Source: Gammaproteobacteria bacterium (GTDB taxonomy: Bacteria; Pseudomonadota; Gammaproteobacteria; SZUA-140). From it: 47,797 nucleotides of DNA. The DNA lies in assembly GCA_021648525.1 (NCBI GenBank), contig JAKISP010000030.1, positions 1 to 47,797 of the forward strand, given 5' to 3'. Both the position numbers and the translations under genes were made by a program. The notes beneath the pieces were generated by a model. It did no database searches, was not told the origin of the DNA, and worked only from the letters and a program-made list of their open reading frames with translations. This document shows, in pieces, positions 24,228-36,000 of the stretch; within the stretch, counting starts at the first letter, position 1, and each line of letters begins with the position of its first letter.

Positions 24228-25115
24228 ATGCCGTGGCAAGAACTTACATTTGATGTATCGCCCTCAGAGGTGGAGACACTTTCAGAAATTCTGTGCGAAG
24301 CAGGCGCCGCCGCCGTCACGTTCAAAGATAATGCTGACACACCAATATATGAACCCGCAGCGGATGCTAGCGATCTATGGGCCAGTACTTGTGTGGTTGG
24401 TCTGTTCGATGCCGAAGCCGATTTTGATGCCGTACTCGCACGGGTTCAGCAAACAGCACTGTTTCCTGCCCTGCCGCCTTATCGCATTACCGAACTAAAA
24501 GAGCAGCAGTGGGAACGCCTCTGGATGGATGAATTCAAACCGATGCGCTTTGGTGAGCACCTATGGATCTGCCCAACCGAAACCACCCCGTCCGAACCCG
24601 GGGCACTCAATATCATGCTCGATCCCGGCCTCGCTTTTGGCACCGGCACCCATCCTACCACTGCGCTCTGCCTGGAGTGGATTGATCAAAATGATCTCGA
24701 CGATAAAACCATGATCGACTTCGGCTGCGGCTCTGGTATTCTTGCCATTGGCGCCGCAATGAGTGGCGCCACCTCGATTGAGGCGATCGACATTGACCCC
24801 CAGGCGCTGCTGGCCACCAACAGTAATGCCACCCAGAACAATATCGCTTCAAAAATTACCACAACACTGCCTAATGAATGTAATAAACTACCAGCCGTTG
24901 ACTGCCTGCTAGCCAACATCCTCGCTAATCCAATCATGGAACTAGCCGACTATTTCTCGACACTGGTAAAACATAACGGCATTATCGTGTTGTCGGGGAT
25001 TTTAAGTGAACAGGCAACAGAGGTGATTAGCCATTATGAAAAATGGTTCGAGTTTCAACCCATCGTCGAAAAAGAGGGTTGGGTTCGACTGGTCGCCACC
25101 CGCAACGAGCAATAA
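24228..25115 (+). CDS. prmA: Ribosomal protein L11 methyltransferase
   Basis: 295 residues from the ATG at 24228 (MPWQELTF, as in E. coli PrmA, MPWIQLKL); a GTG at 24213 is possible. The N-terminal substrate-binding domain ends near WMDEFKPMRFGEHLWICPTE. The SAM-binding core reads MLDPGLAFGTGTHPTTALCLEW, then MIDFGCGSGILAIGA and LLANILANPI. It trimethylates L11 with SAM. It begins the prmA-zinc ribbon-dusB-fis-purH block, a set that directly follows accC in many relatives. Confidence 0.95.
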   Translation: MPWQELTFDVSPSEVETLSEILCEAGAAAVTFKDNADTPIYEPAADASDLWASTCVVGLFDAEADFDAVLARVQQTALFPALPPYRITELKEQQWERLWMDEFKPMRFGEHLWICPTETTPSEPGALNIMLDPGLAFGTGTHPTTALCLEWIDQNDLDDKTMIDFGCGSGILAIGAAMSGATSIEAIDIDPQALLATNSNATQNNIASKITTTLPNECNKLPAVDCLLANILANPIMELADYFSTLVKHNGIIVLSGILSEQATEVISHYEKWFEFQPIVEKEGWVRLVATRNEQ

Positions 25116-25169
25116 CAGCACCAATCATTTTTTAAACACAGATTGACCACAGGAACGCGACAGAGATAG

Positions 25170-25901
25170 ATGTTTACCCAATGCCCGCAGTGCCATACAA
25201 ATTTCAGTATCAGTGACCAGGATCTCACTGCCGCTGGCGGCAAGGTACAGTGCGGAAAATGTAGCAATACCTTTAATGCACTCTACACACTCTCAAAACA
25301 CCCGTTAAGCAGTAGTGAGCCAGCTGAAATTCTGGAGATCTCGTCAATCGACCGCCTGAGTAATGACAATGTTGCCGAAAGTTACCAGCTCACCGATACA
25401 GCCGCACCACAAACAACCACATCCGGAAAACTATCAATTCTGAAGTGGGGCGTACCTGGCATGCTCTTATGTGCCCTGCTCTTTGCCCAGGCAAGCTATT
25501 TTTTGAGCGATAAACTCGCACAGGGGTACCCAGTATTACGCCCATGGCTCGAGCAATTCTGTGCGGCCAGCGGTTGCCAGCTTTCACTACAACGCGCGAC
25601 GGATAAAATTAGTATCGTCAATCGCGATGTTCGCAGCCATCCAACGGTGCCCAGGGCGCTATTGATCAATGTCACGCTGCAAAACAACGCCAGCTTCACT
25701 CAACCTTATCCGCTACTCAAACTGAGCTTTTTTGACATCAACCATACTCTGCTCGCCACCCGCGCCTTTCAACCAGATGAATATCTCTCACAAGAGGTTG
25801 ATATTAATAGTGGATTCCCGACAGGCAAACCATTAAGAGCTATCCTCGAATTGATCGACCCAGACAAACAGGCCACCAATTTCGAATTCGAACTTAAATA
25901 A
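25170..25901 (+). CDS. Zinc-ribbon protein with DUF3426 domain
   Basis: 243 residues. The N-terminal CPQCHTNFSISDQDLTAAGGKVQCGKCSNTF is an MJ0042-type zinc ribbon with its CxxC...CxxC pairs. A single membrane segment follows at about 93-113 (GVPGMLLCALLFAQASYFL). The C-terminal half (LLINVTLQNNASFTQPYPLLKLSFFDIN...ARAFQPDEYL) is the DUF3426 beta-sandwich, expected in the periplasm. This gene commonly sits between prmA and dusB. Its role is not established. Confidence 0.85.
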   Translation: MFTQCPQCHTNFSISDQDLTAAGGKVQCGKCSNTFNALYTLSKHPLSSSEPAEILEISSIDRLSNDNVAESYQLTDTAAPQTTTSGKLSILKWGVPGMLLCALLFAQASYFLSDKLAQGYPVLRPWLEQFCAASGCQLSLQRATDKISIVNRDVRSHPTVPRALLINVTLQNNASFTQPYPLLKLSFFDINHTLLATRAFQPDEYLSQEVDINSGFPTGKPLRAILELIDPDKQATNFEFELK

Positions 25902-25998
25902 TCGATTAAAAAAGCAACAATTTCTACTTTATCCGCGTCCATGGAGCAGGTATCATGTGGCCTCTGTATTTCTCTCCAAATCGACTCAGATCGAGGTG

Positions 25999-27048
25999 AT
26001 GGAAATCAATGTTATCGCGCTAAAAAACATGCAAATCGGATCATACAAATTAGTTAATAACCTGATGCTCGCGCCCATGGCGGGAGTCACTGACCGCCCA
26101 TTCCGCCAGCTCTGTAAGCGGCTAGGAGCTGGTATGGCCGTGTCTGAGATGATCTCATCAAATTCACTGCTGTACGGCAGTGCAAAGACGCTGCGACGCG
26201 CCAATCACGATGGCGAAACAGAGCCTCGTTCTGTACAGATCGCCGGTTCTGACCCTGCGATGATGGCCGAAGCGGCCAGACACAACGCCGATAATGGCGC
26301 TCAAATCGTTGATATCAACATGGGCTGCCCAGCAAAAAAGGTCTGTAATGTGATGGCTGGTTCAGCACTACTGCAAGACGAAGACCTCGTCGCCCGCATT
26401 CTCGACTCAGTAGTCAACGCCGTTGATATTCCAGTAACGCTAAAAATTCGCACCGGCTGGGATCTTGAAAACCGTAACGGTGTCGCCATTGCACGAATTG
26501 CCGAACAGGCAGGCATTCAGGCACTCGCCGTACATGGCCGCACCCGTGCCTGCGCTTACCGCGGCGAAGCTGAGTACGAGACCATCCGCCAGATCAAACA
26601 AGCGATCCATATCCCGGTGATCGCCAACGGCGATATCAACACCCCCGAAAAGGCAAAATGGGTACTTGAACAAACCGGTGTCGATGCCATCATGATCGGC
26701 CGAGCAGCCCAGGGCAGGCCATGGATCTTCAATACGATCAACCATTACCTGGCAACGGGTGAACACCTTGCTGAACCCACTGTCAGCGAAGTGAGCACCA
26801 TCATGCTCGGCCACCTTGAACGTCTGTATGAGTTTTATGGCGAGTACATCGGGGTTCGTATGGCACGCAAACATATCTCGTGGTATAGCAAGGGCCAGAC
26901 TGGTGGCGGGGCGTTTCGCCAGCGGGTCAATCGGGTCGATAGCATCGAGCAACAACTGGCACTCACCCGTGAATTTTTCGAACAACGAGAAGAAGCAGCA
27001 GCACACCAAAATTCAAAACAACCTAACCTGGAAGAAGCCGCCGCATAA
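25999..27048 (+). CDS. dusB: tRNA-dihydrouridine synthase B
   Basis: About 349 residues from the ATG at 25999, with AGG just ahead; the ATG at 26029 (MQIGSYKL) aligns with E. coli DusB and is the alternative. LMLAPMAGVTDRPFRQLCKRLGAG is the FMN-binding start; INMGCPAKKVCN contains the catalytic Cys; LKIRTGW, AVHGRTR and PVIANGDI, MIGRAAQGRPWIF complete the TIM barrel. It reduces uridines in the tRNA D-loop using FMN and NADPH. It overlaps fis by one base (TAATG), as in the widely conserved dusB-fis operon. Confidence 0.95.
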   Translation: MEINVIALKNMQIGSYKLVNNLMLAPMAGVTDRPFRQLCKRLGAGMAVSEMISSNSLLYGSAKTLRRANHDGETEPRSVQIAGSDPAMMAEAARHNADNGAQIVDINMGCPAKKVCNVMAGSALLQDEDLVARILDSVVNAVDIPVTLKIRTGWDLENRNGVAIARIAEQAGIQALAVHGRTRACAYRGEAEYETIRQIKQAIHIPVIANGDINTPEKAKWVLEQTGVDAIMIGRAAQGRPWIFNTINHYLATGEHLAEPTVSEVSTIMLGHLERLYEFYGEYIGVRMARKHISWYSKGQTGGGAFRQRVNRVDSIEQQLALTREFFEQREEAAAHQNSKQPNLEEAAA

Positions 27049-27305
27049 TGAATACAGACAAACTGGAACGTCGCAAACAACCCATCAGCGCTTGCATCGA
27101 TAGTGCACTGGAACGCTATTTTCACGACCTTGATGGCCACCAGCCTGCCGATCTCTACCGCATGGTGCTGAATGAAGTAGAACAACCGCTACTCAAAGCC
27201 GTGCTGGATTACACCCGAGGCAATCAAAGTAAAGCATCAGAGATTCTGGGCATCAATCGCAGCACGCTGCGCAAAAAATTAGAAGCCCACGACCTCAATA
27301 ATTAA
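27048..27305 (+). CDS. fis: DNA-binding protein Fis
   Basis: 85 residues, slightly shorter than E. coli Fis (98). The C-terminal helix-turn-helix GNQSKASEILGINRSTLRKKLEAHDL is nearly the same as in Fis. The N-terminal half has the helical dimer region (LYRMVLNEVEQPLLKAVLDYT). Fis is a nucleoid protein that bends DNA and controls growth-related genes. The start codon overlaps the dusB stop, implying coupled translation. Confidence 0.93.
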   Translation: MNTDKLERRKQPISACIDSALERYFHDLDGHQPADLYRMVLNEVEQPLLKAVLDYTRGNQSKASEILGINRSTLRKKLEAHDLNN

Positions 27306-27394
27306 TCGAATTGTATCGATATCGAGGCAATCAAAATGGTTCGCTATCGATTCAGTTCCATTTGTTTCACCCAACTTAAAGATCACAACAGCCT

Positions 27395-28969
27395 ATGACG
27401 ATTAAACGCGCACTCATCAGTGTCTCGGATAAAACCAATATTCTAGAATTTGTCCAGGGCCTACAGTCGATGAAGGTAGAGATACTGTCTACTGGTGGCA
27501 CTGCCAAATTACTAGCGGACAATGGCATCGACGTCATTGAGGTCTCTGATCACACCGGTTTTCCTGAAATGATGGATGGCCGTCTCAAGACGCTTCACCC
27601 AAAAATTCACGGTGGTATTCTTGGTCGTCGCGAGATCGATGGCGATGCGATGACGGAACACAACATCGCACCGATTGATCTGGTTGTGGTTAACCTCTAT
27701 CCCTTTGAACAGACCGTTGCCAGGCCAGAGTGCGATCTACCACTGGCGATTGAAAACATCGATATTGGCGGGCCGACCATGGTGCGCGCCGCAGCTAAAA
27801 ATCACAAAGATGTCGCCATCGTTGTTGATGTTAACAACTACGCAGAAGTACTGGAAGAGATGGCTGAAAACAACAACACACTCAGCCATGCAAGCCGTTT
27901 TTCACTCGCCGTTAAGGCCTTCGAACATACTGCCGCCTACGACAGCACCATTGCTAACTACCTGGGTAGTATCACCGATGGCGGTATTTCAAACGAAAAT
28001 CGTGCGACGTTTCCGCACAGCTTCAATGCGCAATTCATCAAGTCGCAAGATATGCGCTACGGTGAAAATCCGCATCAAAAAGCGGCGTTTTATATTGAAG
28101 CACGCGCACAGGAGGCATGCATCGCCACTGCCGTCCAACTTCAGGGTAAAGCCCTGTCGTTTAACAACATCGCCGATACCGATGCCGCGCTGGAATGCGT
28201 CAAACAGTTCGAAAGAGCCGCCTGTGTTATCGTGAAACATGCTAATCCCTGTGGCGTAGCGGTCGCCGATTCGCTGATCAATGCCTATGACAACGCCTAT
28301 AAAACGGATCCGACCTCTGCCTTTGGCGGCATCATCGCCTTTAATCGCCCACTCGACACTGAAACAGCTCGCGCCATTATCGACCGTCAGTTTGTTGAGG
28401 TTATTATCGCACCCACTGTCACGGAGAGCGCACTGGCGATCATCGCTGAAAAAGCAAACGTCCGTCTGCTCACCTGCGGTGAATGGCCGTTAGAGCGAAT
28501 CGTATCACTCGACTACCGTCGCGTGAATGGTGGCATGTTGCTACAGACATCCGATTCAGCCATGGTGAGCGCTAGCGACCTCAAAGTCGTCACCGAAATC
28601 GCGCCATCTGATAAAGTGATGGAAGACCTGTTATTTAGCTGGAAGGTAGCGAAATTTGTAAAATCTAACGCCATTGTCTATGGCAAAGATCTCACCACAA
28701 TAGGTGTTGGGGCAGGGCAAATGAGCCGCATCTATAGCGCCCGTATCGCAGCGATCAAAGCAGCCGACGCTAACCTGCTAGTGAAAGGATCCGTCATGGC
28801 AAGCGATGCCTTCTTCCCGTTCCGTGATGGTATTGATGCCGCAGCCGAAGTAGGCATCACCGCAGTGATTCAGCCAGGTGGTTCAATGCGAGACCAGGAA
28901 GTGATTGATGCTGCGAACCAACATGGCATGGCAATGGTCTTTACCGGCATGCGCCATTTCCGCCACTAA
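27395..28969 (+). CDS. purH: AICAR transformylase/IMP cyclohydrolase
   Basis: 524 residues, full length. The N-terminal IMP cyclohydrolase domain has [23 protein letters not shown] and [23 protein letters not shown]. The C-terminal transformylase domain has [14 protein letters not shown] with the catalytic Lys-His, [14 protein letters not shown] and the end [27 protein letters not shown]. It carries out the last two steps of IMP synthesis. It follows fis by 90 bases. In most relatives purD comes directly after; here a 9.3-kb opposite-strand module lies between. Confidence 0.97.
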   Translation: MTIKRALISVSDKTNILEFVQGLQSMKVEILSTGGTAKLLADNGIDVIEVSDHTGFPEMMDGRLKTLHPKIHGGILGRREIDGDAMTEHNIAPIDLVVVNLYPFEQTVARPECDLPLAIENIDIGGPTMVRAAAKNHKDVAIVVDVNNYAEVLEEMAENNNTLSHASRFSLAVKAFEHTAAYDSTIANYLGSITDGGISNENRATFPHSFNAQFIKSQDMRYGENPHQKAAFYIEARAQEACIATAVQLQGKALSFNNIADTDAALECVKQFERAACVIVKHANPCGVAVADSLINAYDNAYKTDPTSAFGGIIAFNRPLDTETARAIIDRQFVEVIIAPTVTESALAIIAEKANVRLLTCGEWPLERIVSLDYRRVNGGMLLQTSDSAMVSASDLKVVTEIAPSDKVMEDLLFSWKVAKFVKSNAIVYGKDLTTIGVGAGQMSRIYSARIAAIKAADANLLVKGSVMASDAFFPFRDGIDAAAEVGITAVIQPGGSMRDQEVIDAANQHGMAMVFTGMRHFRH

Positions 28970-28996
28970 AAAGAGATAACCCGCGTGTGGGCGGCG

Positions 28997-31900
28997 TTAA
29001 TGCATCGTCGTCCGCATACTACGCCAACGCAATAGTAATCCGTATAGTGCAAACAACCACACCGCAAAACCACTCGCCCCGACACCGCTGCGCCCAACGC
29101 TACTAAAGGTAAAGGCGTAAACCTCAAAACCAGAAACTTCTTCGTTCCCCAGCTCATCAATAGAGAGAAAGCGTATTACCGACGCAGATGAAATCGGAAT
29201 CGGCCCAGTGTACACCTGCGTCGCTCCGCCGGTTCCCACCTCGGATGGTGTTGGCACCCCGCCACCAATCGTATAATAGATGCTACTCTCTCGACAGCCA
29301 GAACCAGTCGCCGCGGTCGTCACACCTGGGGGCAGCTCACTAAAACCAGATGGCGTATCACCATAATCATAACATTCCAGTACCACATGGATTTCAGAAG
29401 TAAAGACATTACCCTCTGTATTCGGTGTCGCTGTTGTTTCTGGCGCTCCGATATCCACATAGTAGATTTCACTCTTCACACCGCTACCAGATGAATCAGC
29501 CTCACTATTGCCCGCCCTGTCGATTGAGAAAAACTTCAATTCAATAAAGCCATACAAGCGTGTTCTCGGAATAAACTCAGCCGGGATCTGCTCCAGCGTA
29601 ATATTTTTTTTTCTCACTGCATCAAGCACGATACGATTATCCTCCCCACCCAGCACCCGCTGAATCAGCGGCACCTGAGAGGCGGTAATATAGGTGGGCG
29701 GTGGTGTATCCGATGCTGGAATATCTGCCAATGAATAGGCCGTCCTTGAAATTGAACCGAGGGTAATTTGATTCAGATCCAGATCCTCCAGGTCGATATC
29801 TGCAAACGTCTCGGCCCCGTCAGGGATATTAGCTGATGCCACCACATTCGCCAGAATATTCCCTGGAATCGAATCAATCCTAACTGCCGCTAAATCCACA
29901 TATTCAAGCACACGCTGCAACTCAATACTATTACGCGCAACGGCCACAGGGGGAATATCAGCTAATGTAAATTTAGTTAAATCAATTCGAAATCTGGCTT
30001 CCTCAACCGAGGAGACAATATCAGCCAATGTCATCTCTTCAAAAATATCCTGCTCAGCACCCACCAGATCATCCAGGGTGTAAGAATCAAGCGGCAATAG
30101 CTGTTTGGGTGTTAGTGGTAGTATATATAGCTGCGCATCTTTACTGGGGGTACCATCGCCATCATTGGGTGCTGATCCATCCGTGGTGTAGTAGGTATTA
30201 CCACAGTTAGCACCGCCACTATCTTCACACACCAGGGCAATTTCGATCCCCGTATCTGAAACTTCCATATAGCCATCACCATGTAAAATATCCTTCAAGA
30301 TAATATTTGGCTGCGCTGTTGTCGTTGGGAAATCACCATCAATGCCATAGTTCGCTGAATTAATTTCACTGACCGTGCCATGTGCATCTTTTGCAAAAAA
30401 CTTCACCTCAGCATCTGCTGTAATCACATCTATTCTAGGTGGTGGTGGTGGCTCAGGTGGCGCGGGTGGAGGCTGGACATAAATTGCTGACAAAGCAGAC
30501 AATTGTTTCGGCTCGGTACCATCTAACGTGTAAAAAATCGTGCATGGCCCTGCGGTGCTATTATGGGTGCATGAAAGAACCACATCCAATGAGGGTGTAT
30601 TGTAAAAACTACCCGCAACATGATTGGTCACGGTAGGGCGCGCAGTATCAAAAACAGCGAGATTATTGCGAGCAGTAGCAGGGGCGTTGCCAACAGTATT
30701 AAAGTCACCCCCCACAATCATCAGGGAGTCATCGGTATTTCGTTTCATCGCATAAACCACCGTACCGGTAGAGATATCAGGATTCCACTCAGTTAAATCA
30801 TTGGCTGGTGTCTCTGCAAGGTTAAGCCGTGCTACATGATTTCTTGGAGTATTACTCACCGTTACATTCGAAAAATTGCCACCAAGCCATAACATATCAT
30901 CATCAGTAGAGAACGCCAGCGAATAGATACCTGTACCATTCGTAACATTCGGGTCATCGGTGGTCACACGCCACTTATTACTAATCGGATCAACCTCAAG
31001 CGCTGCAACGCGATTTCTAGGATAAGTGGTAGCATTTTCCTCTGTGATCGAAGTAAAATCGCCACCAAAATAGAGCGTTTTATCGTCACTGCTCAATGCG
31101 AGGCTACGCACGATGCCATTCACATTTGCCACTGCCCATAAGTCATCAGGGGGAATGTCAGCCAATGACATGCCACTCCCTGTTTTTAGTGCCGCAATGT
31201 TCACATTTGAATGGCCGCCAGCCCGGATATAGTCACCACCAACAAAGACAAGCTCGCCATCACTACTCACCACCAACGCGTGCACTTCACCCGCTACACC
31301 ATCAATGCTGCCTATCGCGCTACTGCCATTCAGCACGCCCAGCCCATCAATGCCTTCCACAGTCAGATCCAATGCCGCAATATTATTACGGCTCTGCCCT
31401 GCAACCTGTGAAAACAAGCCGCCCGCATAGAGCGTTGTATCGTCAGGTGAAAATGCCAATGCCCTCACTTTAGCTCCCGCACCACCCGTTATCGATGGGT
31501 TCCAGACTGAAACATTGTTAGAAGAGGCACTTAGTAAAGCCATATTATTTCTTGGCGTTGATGCACTAACAACAACTGAAAATTGACCGCCAATATAGAC
31601 CCCCTGACCATTACTCGTTGAGGCAATGCTATACACCGGCCCATTAACAAACACATCCCATTCAGTCGCCATACCTCGCGAGGTGCTAGTGCTTAAATCA
31701 AGCTCTGCAATATTACTCCGAATACGGCCACCGCCCGACTCAAACGTTCCCGCAACAAATATTTGATCATCGGCCACCGCAATTGTATTAATTAACCCAC
31801 CACTGGCATCACTCGACCAGGAGACTGCGCCTGTCCCCGAGTTAAGCACCGCCATTCTAGAGACCGCTCGGTTAGATGAATCGGTATCAAGCTCGCCATT

Positions 31901-33076
31901 CGAAGCAACGTAGATCCGACCACCTGCGACTATTATTTGGCTCACGCTAATACTTGCTTCCTCAGCACCGCTAAAAGGAAGTTGATTCCCACTCCAGGCA
32001 ACAATAGTAACTAAAGAAAGATCAGACACATCGCTGACTGCAAAACCAGGCCAACTGGCCCCATTGATTGTAGAAAAATCACCGCCGATATAGAGCAAGT
32101 TACCTAATAATGCCAGCGTACGAACAATACCACCGTCAGCATCTGGGTTCCAGCCGAGGTCATTATTTGCATTGCCTGTGGTATCAAATGCCGCTAAATA
32201 ATTGCGTGATATCGCTCCACCATTCACTTCCGTAAAATCACCGCCAGCATAAAGCCTGTTATTTACCGCATCAAGCAGCAGTGTTCGAACAATGTCATTA
32301 ACATCAGGATTCCAGTCAGTGGCTACATCTTCACTACCCGCAATCAATAGATTAAAGTGCGCAATGTTATTTCTTGTTGGCTGTGTCGCCTGACTACCTA
32401 TTCTTGCAAAGCTCCCGCCCACATAAAGGCTCTCACTAGCGTTACCCAATACCATCGCATGCACTGGGCCATTGGCATTTGGATTCCAGCTTGCCAACGT
32501 ATTATTAGATATATCGAATGCCGCTAAATAATTACGCATTATTACACCATTCACCTGTGTGAAATCACCACCAACATAAAGCATGCCATTTACCGTATCG
32601 AGCAGGAGTGTTCGAACAACCCCATTAACGTCTGGATTCCAGGCCAGCACCTTGCCATCAGCATCTATCTCAGCAAGATTATTACGATTTTGGGAGCCAG
32701 AACTATCAATCACCTGGGTAAAATTACCCCCGATATACCAGCCGCCATTATCTGATGCAATCGCAACGTGAACACCAATATCAGCACCAGCACCACCAGT
32801 AAACGTAAGATCAAAGAGAGTATGATTTGGTGCGGTTGAACTAACCGCAACAGCATTTCCAGATTCAGGGCCAACATAGGTAAAATCACCGCCAATAAAA
32901 GCGCTATTGGCGCCGCCGCCCCTCACCATCTCCACAGTATAAACTGGGCCGTTGGGCTGCCATACCTCATCCAGCGGAACGGCTGCAGCCTTAAGCGCTA
33001 CGTTGAACACCAGTGCCAGACACATTGGCATCAACAGCGATAAGTTTTTCATGCGAAAGTTCGATGACAACATCAT
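28997..33076 (-). CDS. Giant secreted DUF5122 beta-propeller protein with C-terminal anchor (second of tandem pair)
   Basis: 1359 residues from the ATG at 33076, which overlaps the previous gene's stop as ATGA and has GGGG upstream. A signal peptide (MKNLSLLMPMCLALVFNVALKAAA) follows a short basic lead. Thirteen repeats of about 45-60 residues share LYVGGDFTxVxG...RNNxA...WNP, the DUF5122/delta-60 beta-propeller pattern. Three chitobiase C-terminal-like units follow (IFYTLDGTEPK, YYTTDGSAPN, IYYTIGGG). Between the second and third is a stretch with repeated LADIP-like motifs. The end (VGASGFAVWLFALYGLLLRWR) is hydrophobic plus basic, like a surface-sorting tail. Probably a cell-surface protein; ligand unknown. 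Confidence 0.8.
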   Translation of the reverse strand: MMLSSNFRMKNLSLLMPMCLALVFNVALKAAAVPLDEVWQPNGPVYTVEMVRGGGANSAFIGGDFTYVGPESGNAVAVSSTAPNHTLFDLTFTGGAGADIGVHVAIASDNGGWYIGGNFTQVIDSSGSQNRNNLAEIDADGKVLAWNPDVNGVVRTLLLDTVNGMLYVGGDFTQVNGVIMRNYLAAFDISNNTLASWNPNANGPVHAMVLGNASESLYVGGSFARIGSQATQPTRNNIAHFNLLIAGSEDVATDWNPDVNDIVRTLLLDAVNNRLYAGGDFTEVNGGAISRNYLAAFDTTGNANNDLGWNPDADGGIVRTLALLGNLLYIGGDFSTINGASWPGFAVSDVSDLSLVTIVAWSGNQLPFSGAEEASISVSQIIVAGGRIYVASNGELDTDSSNRAVSRMAVLNSGTGAVSWSSDASGGLINTIAVADDQIFVAGTFESGGGRIRSNIAELDLSTSTSRGMATEWDVFVNGPVYSIASTSNGQGVYIGGQFSVVVSASTPRNNMALLSASSNNVSVWNPSITGGAGAKVRALAFSPDDTTLYAGGLFSQVAGQSRNNIAALDLTVEGIDGLGVLNGSSAIGSIDGVAGEVHALVVSSDGELVFVGGDYIRAGGHSNVNIAALKTGSGMSLADIPPDDLWAVANVNGIVRSLALSSDDKTLYFGGDFTSITEENATTYPRNRVAALEVDPISNKWRVTTDDPNVTNGTGIYSLAFSTDDDMLWLGGNFSNVTVSNTPRNHVARLNLAETPANDLTEWNPDISTGTVVYAMKRNTDDSLMIVGGDFNTVGNAPATARNNLAVFDTARPTVTNHVAGSFYNTPSLDVVLSCTHNSTAGPCTIFYTLDGTEPKQLSALSAIYVQPPPAPPEPPPPPRIDVITADAEVKFFAKDAHGTVSEINSANYGIDGDFPTTTAQPNIILKDILHGDGYMEVSDTGIEIALVCEDSGGANCGNTYYTTDGSAPNDGDGTPSKDAQLYILPLTPKQLLPLDSYTLDDLVGAEQDIFEEMTLADIVSSVEEARFRIDLTKFTLADIPPVAVARNSIELQRVLEYVDLAAVRIDSIPGNILANVVASANIPDGAETFADIDLEDLDLNQITLGSISRTAYSLADIPASDTPPPTYITASQVPLIQRVLGGEDNRIVLDAVRKKNITLEQIPAEFIPRTRLYGFIELKFFSIDRAGNSEADSSGSGVKSEIYYVDIGAPETTATPNTEGNVFTSEIHVVLECYDYGDTPSGFSELPPGVTTAATGSGCRESSIYYTIGGGVPTPSEVGTGGATQVYTGPIPISSASVIRFLSIDELGNEEVSGFEVYAFTFSSVGRSGVGASGFAVWLFALYGLLLRWRSMRTTMH

Positions 33077-36000
33077 ACCAGGCCCCTGTCTCGGCACATT
33101 TGATCCGCCATACGATGGCGACGGAATCGCCAGCACAGCCACGGCAGCAGCAACAAACCAGCACTTAATGGCCCAATAGCGCCAGCATTTTCACTATAGT
33201 TTTTTACATAACTGGCACGCTGTATTATCGACTCATTGCCAATATGGTCTACCGCAATGAATTTCACCACCGTGCTATCTGACAGGCGAATCGGCCCAGT
33301 GTAGAGCGTCGATGCTGTGGTGGGTGTTGAATCATCCAGTGTATAATAAACTCCACGACACCCGGTTATAAAACGATCATTGTCATCAACACTCGCCTCC
33401 CCCGTCACTGGAGGGTCATCCGGCTGTGATGGATTACTCGCATCAGGAATATCGCCAATGGATGCCGCCGTGACTTCAGTGTCATCACTGCATAACAGTG
33501 TCAGCTCAAACGCTTCAGTATAAAATATTTGTGTTGGCGGGTCTGCCACCACGATAGGTGCTGCCAGATCAAGCCAATACTGCTCTACATTTATATCCAT
33601 CACCTCCCCGCCATTAGATTCATCATTACGCGCCTGATCAAATGCAAAATACTTCAATGTTGTATTTTGACTAAGGGTAATCGGCCCGGTGTAAACCGTT
33701 GATGTATCCGTCGGCTTAGTACCATCAACCGTATAATAGATCTCCGCGCAACCCGCATTACCCGCATCCACACAGTCCAATACAATATCCAGCTCATCAT
33801 TACTACTCAGTATTTTTCCATCTGGCAGCGGGCCGGAAGGTAAGGCTGTTGTTGTGGGAGGCAGTTCATCAATCACATAAAGCATCGTCTGTATTTCAGA
33901 TTGATTACCAGCATCATCTTTCACAATCAGCTGAAGTGTTGTATTAACCGAAATATTAATTTCCTGGTCTGGTGCTAAACCATCAGGATCAGGCGTTACA
34001 TTACTATTAATGGTGTAATAAACACTCCCGCTACAATCCCTTGGCACATCAATGCAACTCACTGTTAATGTGCTGGTCTCTAATGCATCTTTATATGCAC
34101 CTGCGGGTGGGTTTGTAACCACCCGAGGAAAACCAACATCCACCGTCGTCAAACCTTCACGTAAGTAGGTCGTCATCGGCGTAATGGTAGCCGTTACCTG
34201 TTTAAAGTCACCACCAATAATCATTCTGTCATCAGTACGACTGATTCCCAGATGCCGCACGGTTGCATCCACCCGTAAATCCCACCACGAAAGCGGTGCA
34301 CCATCAACAAAATCGAGTGCGGCCATCCGCTCACGTGAAATATTATTAATTTCAGTAAAATCGCCACCCACAAAAATAACATCATCCGTTAATGTAATCG
34401 CCTCAACCAGGCCGTTAGCTCGTGGGTTCCAACTGAGCAGATTAAAGGCATTGGCGGAGGTATCAAGGGCAGCAAGATAGTCTCGACTCTGTGTAAGGCC
34501 ACCGTCATTAATAAAGCGGAAGTCCCCGCCAATATAGAGCGTAGAACCCGCATTCACCATTCCATACACAGGACCATCGACAGCAGGCGCCCATGCTAAC
34601 GCATTATTTATGTCCTGAGTAATATTTAGTGCAGCAAGATGGGAGCGAAATATATTCTGGCTATTCGTATTAACATTAGCAAAATCACCGCCAATAAATA
34701 AAGTATCACCATTTAAGGCAATCGTATAAACAACGCCGCCCACTGATGGATTCCAACCAGTATCGTCACCACTCGCTACATCAATTGCACCCACGTTATT
34801 ACGTACTGTACTGCCTATCGTTTCAAACTCACCTGCCACGTAAAGTACGCGTTCATTCGGGGAGAGTTCAATGTCATGCACGGCTGTAGTCGATGAGCTA
34901 CCATTTATATCAGGATTCCAGCTCCTGGCACTACCGGTTGTCGTCTTTAATGCCGCAACATGGTTACGTGACTGGCCGCCCACAGAAGTAAAGTCGCCAC
35001 CCACATAAAGCGTTTCACCGTCGGCACTTAACACCATATCTCTTACGGCTGCATCTGATCCAGTATTAAAACTGGAACTCAGAATACCCGTACTCGAATC
35101 AATTGCAGCCAGACGCTCTCGAGTAACACCGCCAACCGACGAAAAAGCCCCGCCAATAAAAATACTGGTTCCAGTGCCTGGTGATAATGCATACACCGTA
35201 TTACCAACTGAAGGGTTCCAGATGGTGGAAACATCCTCATTATTATTGACAGCACTCAGATTAAATGCCGCTGCTCGATTACGTAACAACCGGCCAATGA
35301 ATGTAAAATCGCCACCGACATAAAGGTTATTATCATCTAGCAGCAACGTTCTCACAACGCCATTGGCATCTGGATTCCAACCAGGGTCAGCCGCGCCCTG
35401 AGCGGTATTAATGAACGCTATATTGTTTCTTTCCTGGCCACCAATATTTGCAAAGTCACCGCCCACATAAACACCTGCCACGCTAATAGCTATCGTTCGC
35501 ACAATACCATCAGCATTGGGGATCCAGTTCACATCTGCCGTACCTGCGGGAGTATTGATCAATGCAATATTGTTTCTTGTTGGCTCAGCGCCGATTGACG
35601 TAAAATCACCGCCCACATAAACATTGGTTCCGCTAACCGCTATCGTCCGCACGACATCATTGGCATTGGGATTCCAGGCAGTGGCAACATCTTCATTATT
35701 TGTATCTGCAAGATCAAAATGTGCGGCATAATTTCTTGTTGGCTGAACGCTCTGACTACCAATGAGTGTAAAATCACCACCCACATAAACATCTGAGCCG
35801 CTAACGGCTATCGTCCGTACGACATCATTGGCATTGGGATCCCAGTTCACATTTGCCGCACCTGTAGTAGTATTGACCAACGCAATACGGCTTCTCACCT
35901 GACCGCCAATGTTTGAAAAATCACCACCCACATACAGGTTTGAGCCATTAAGGCCCATCGCCCGAACAGGCGCATCCGCATCTGGATTCCAGGTAGAATT

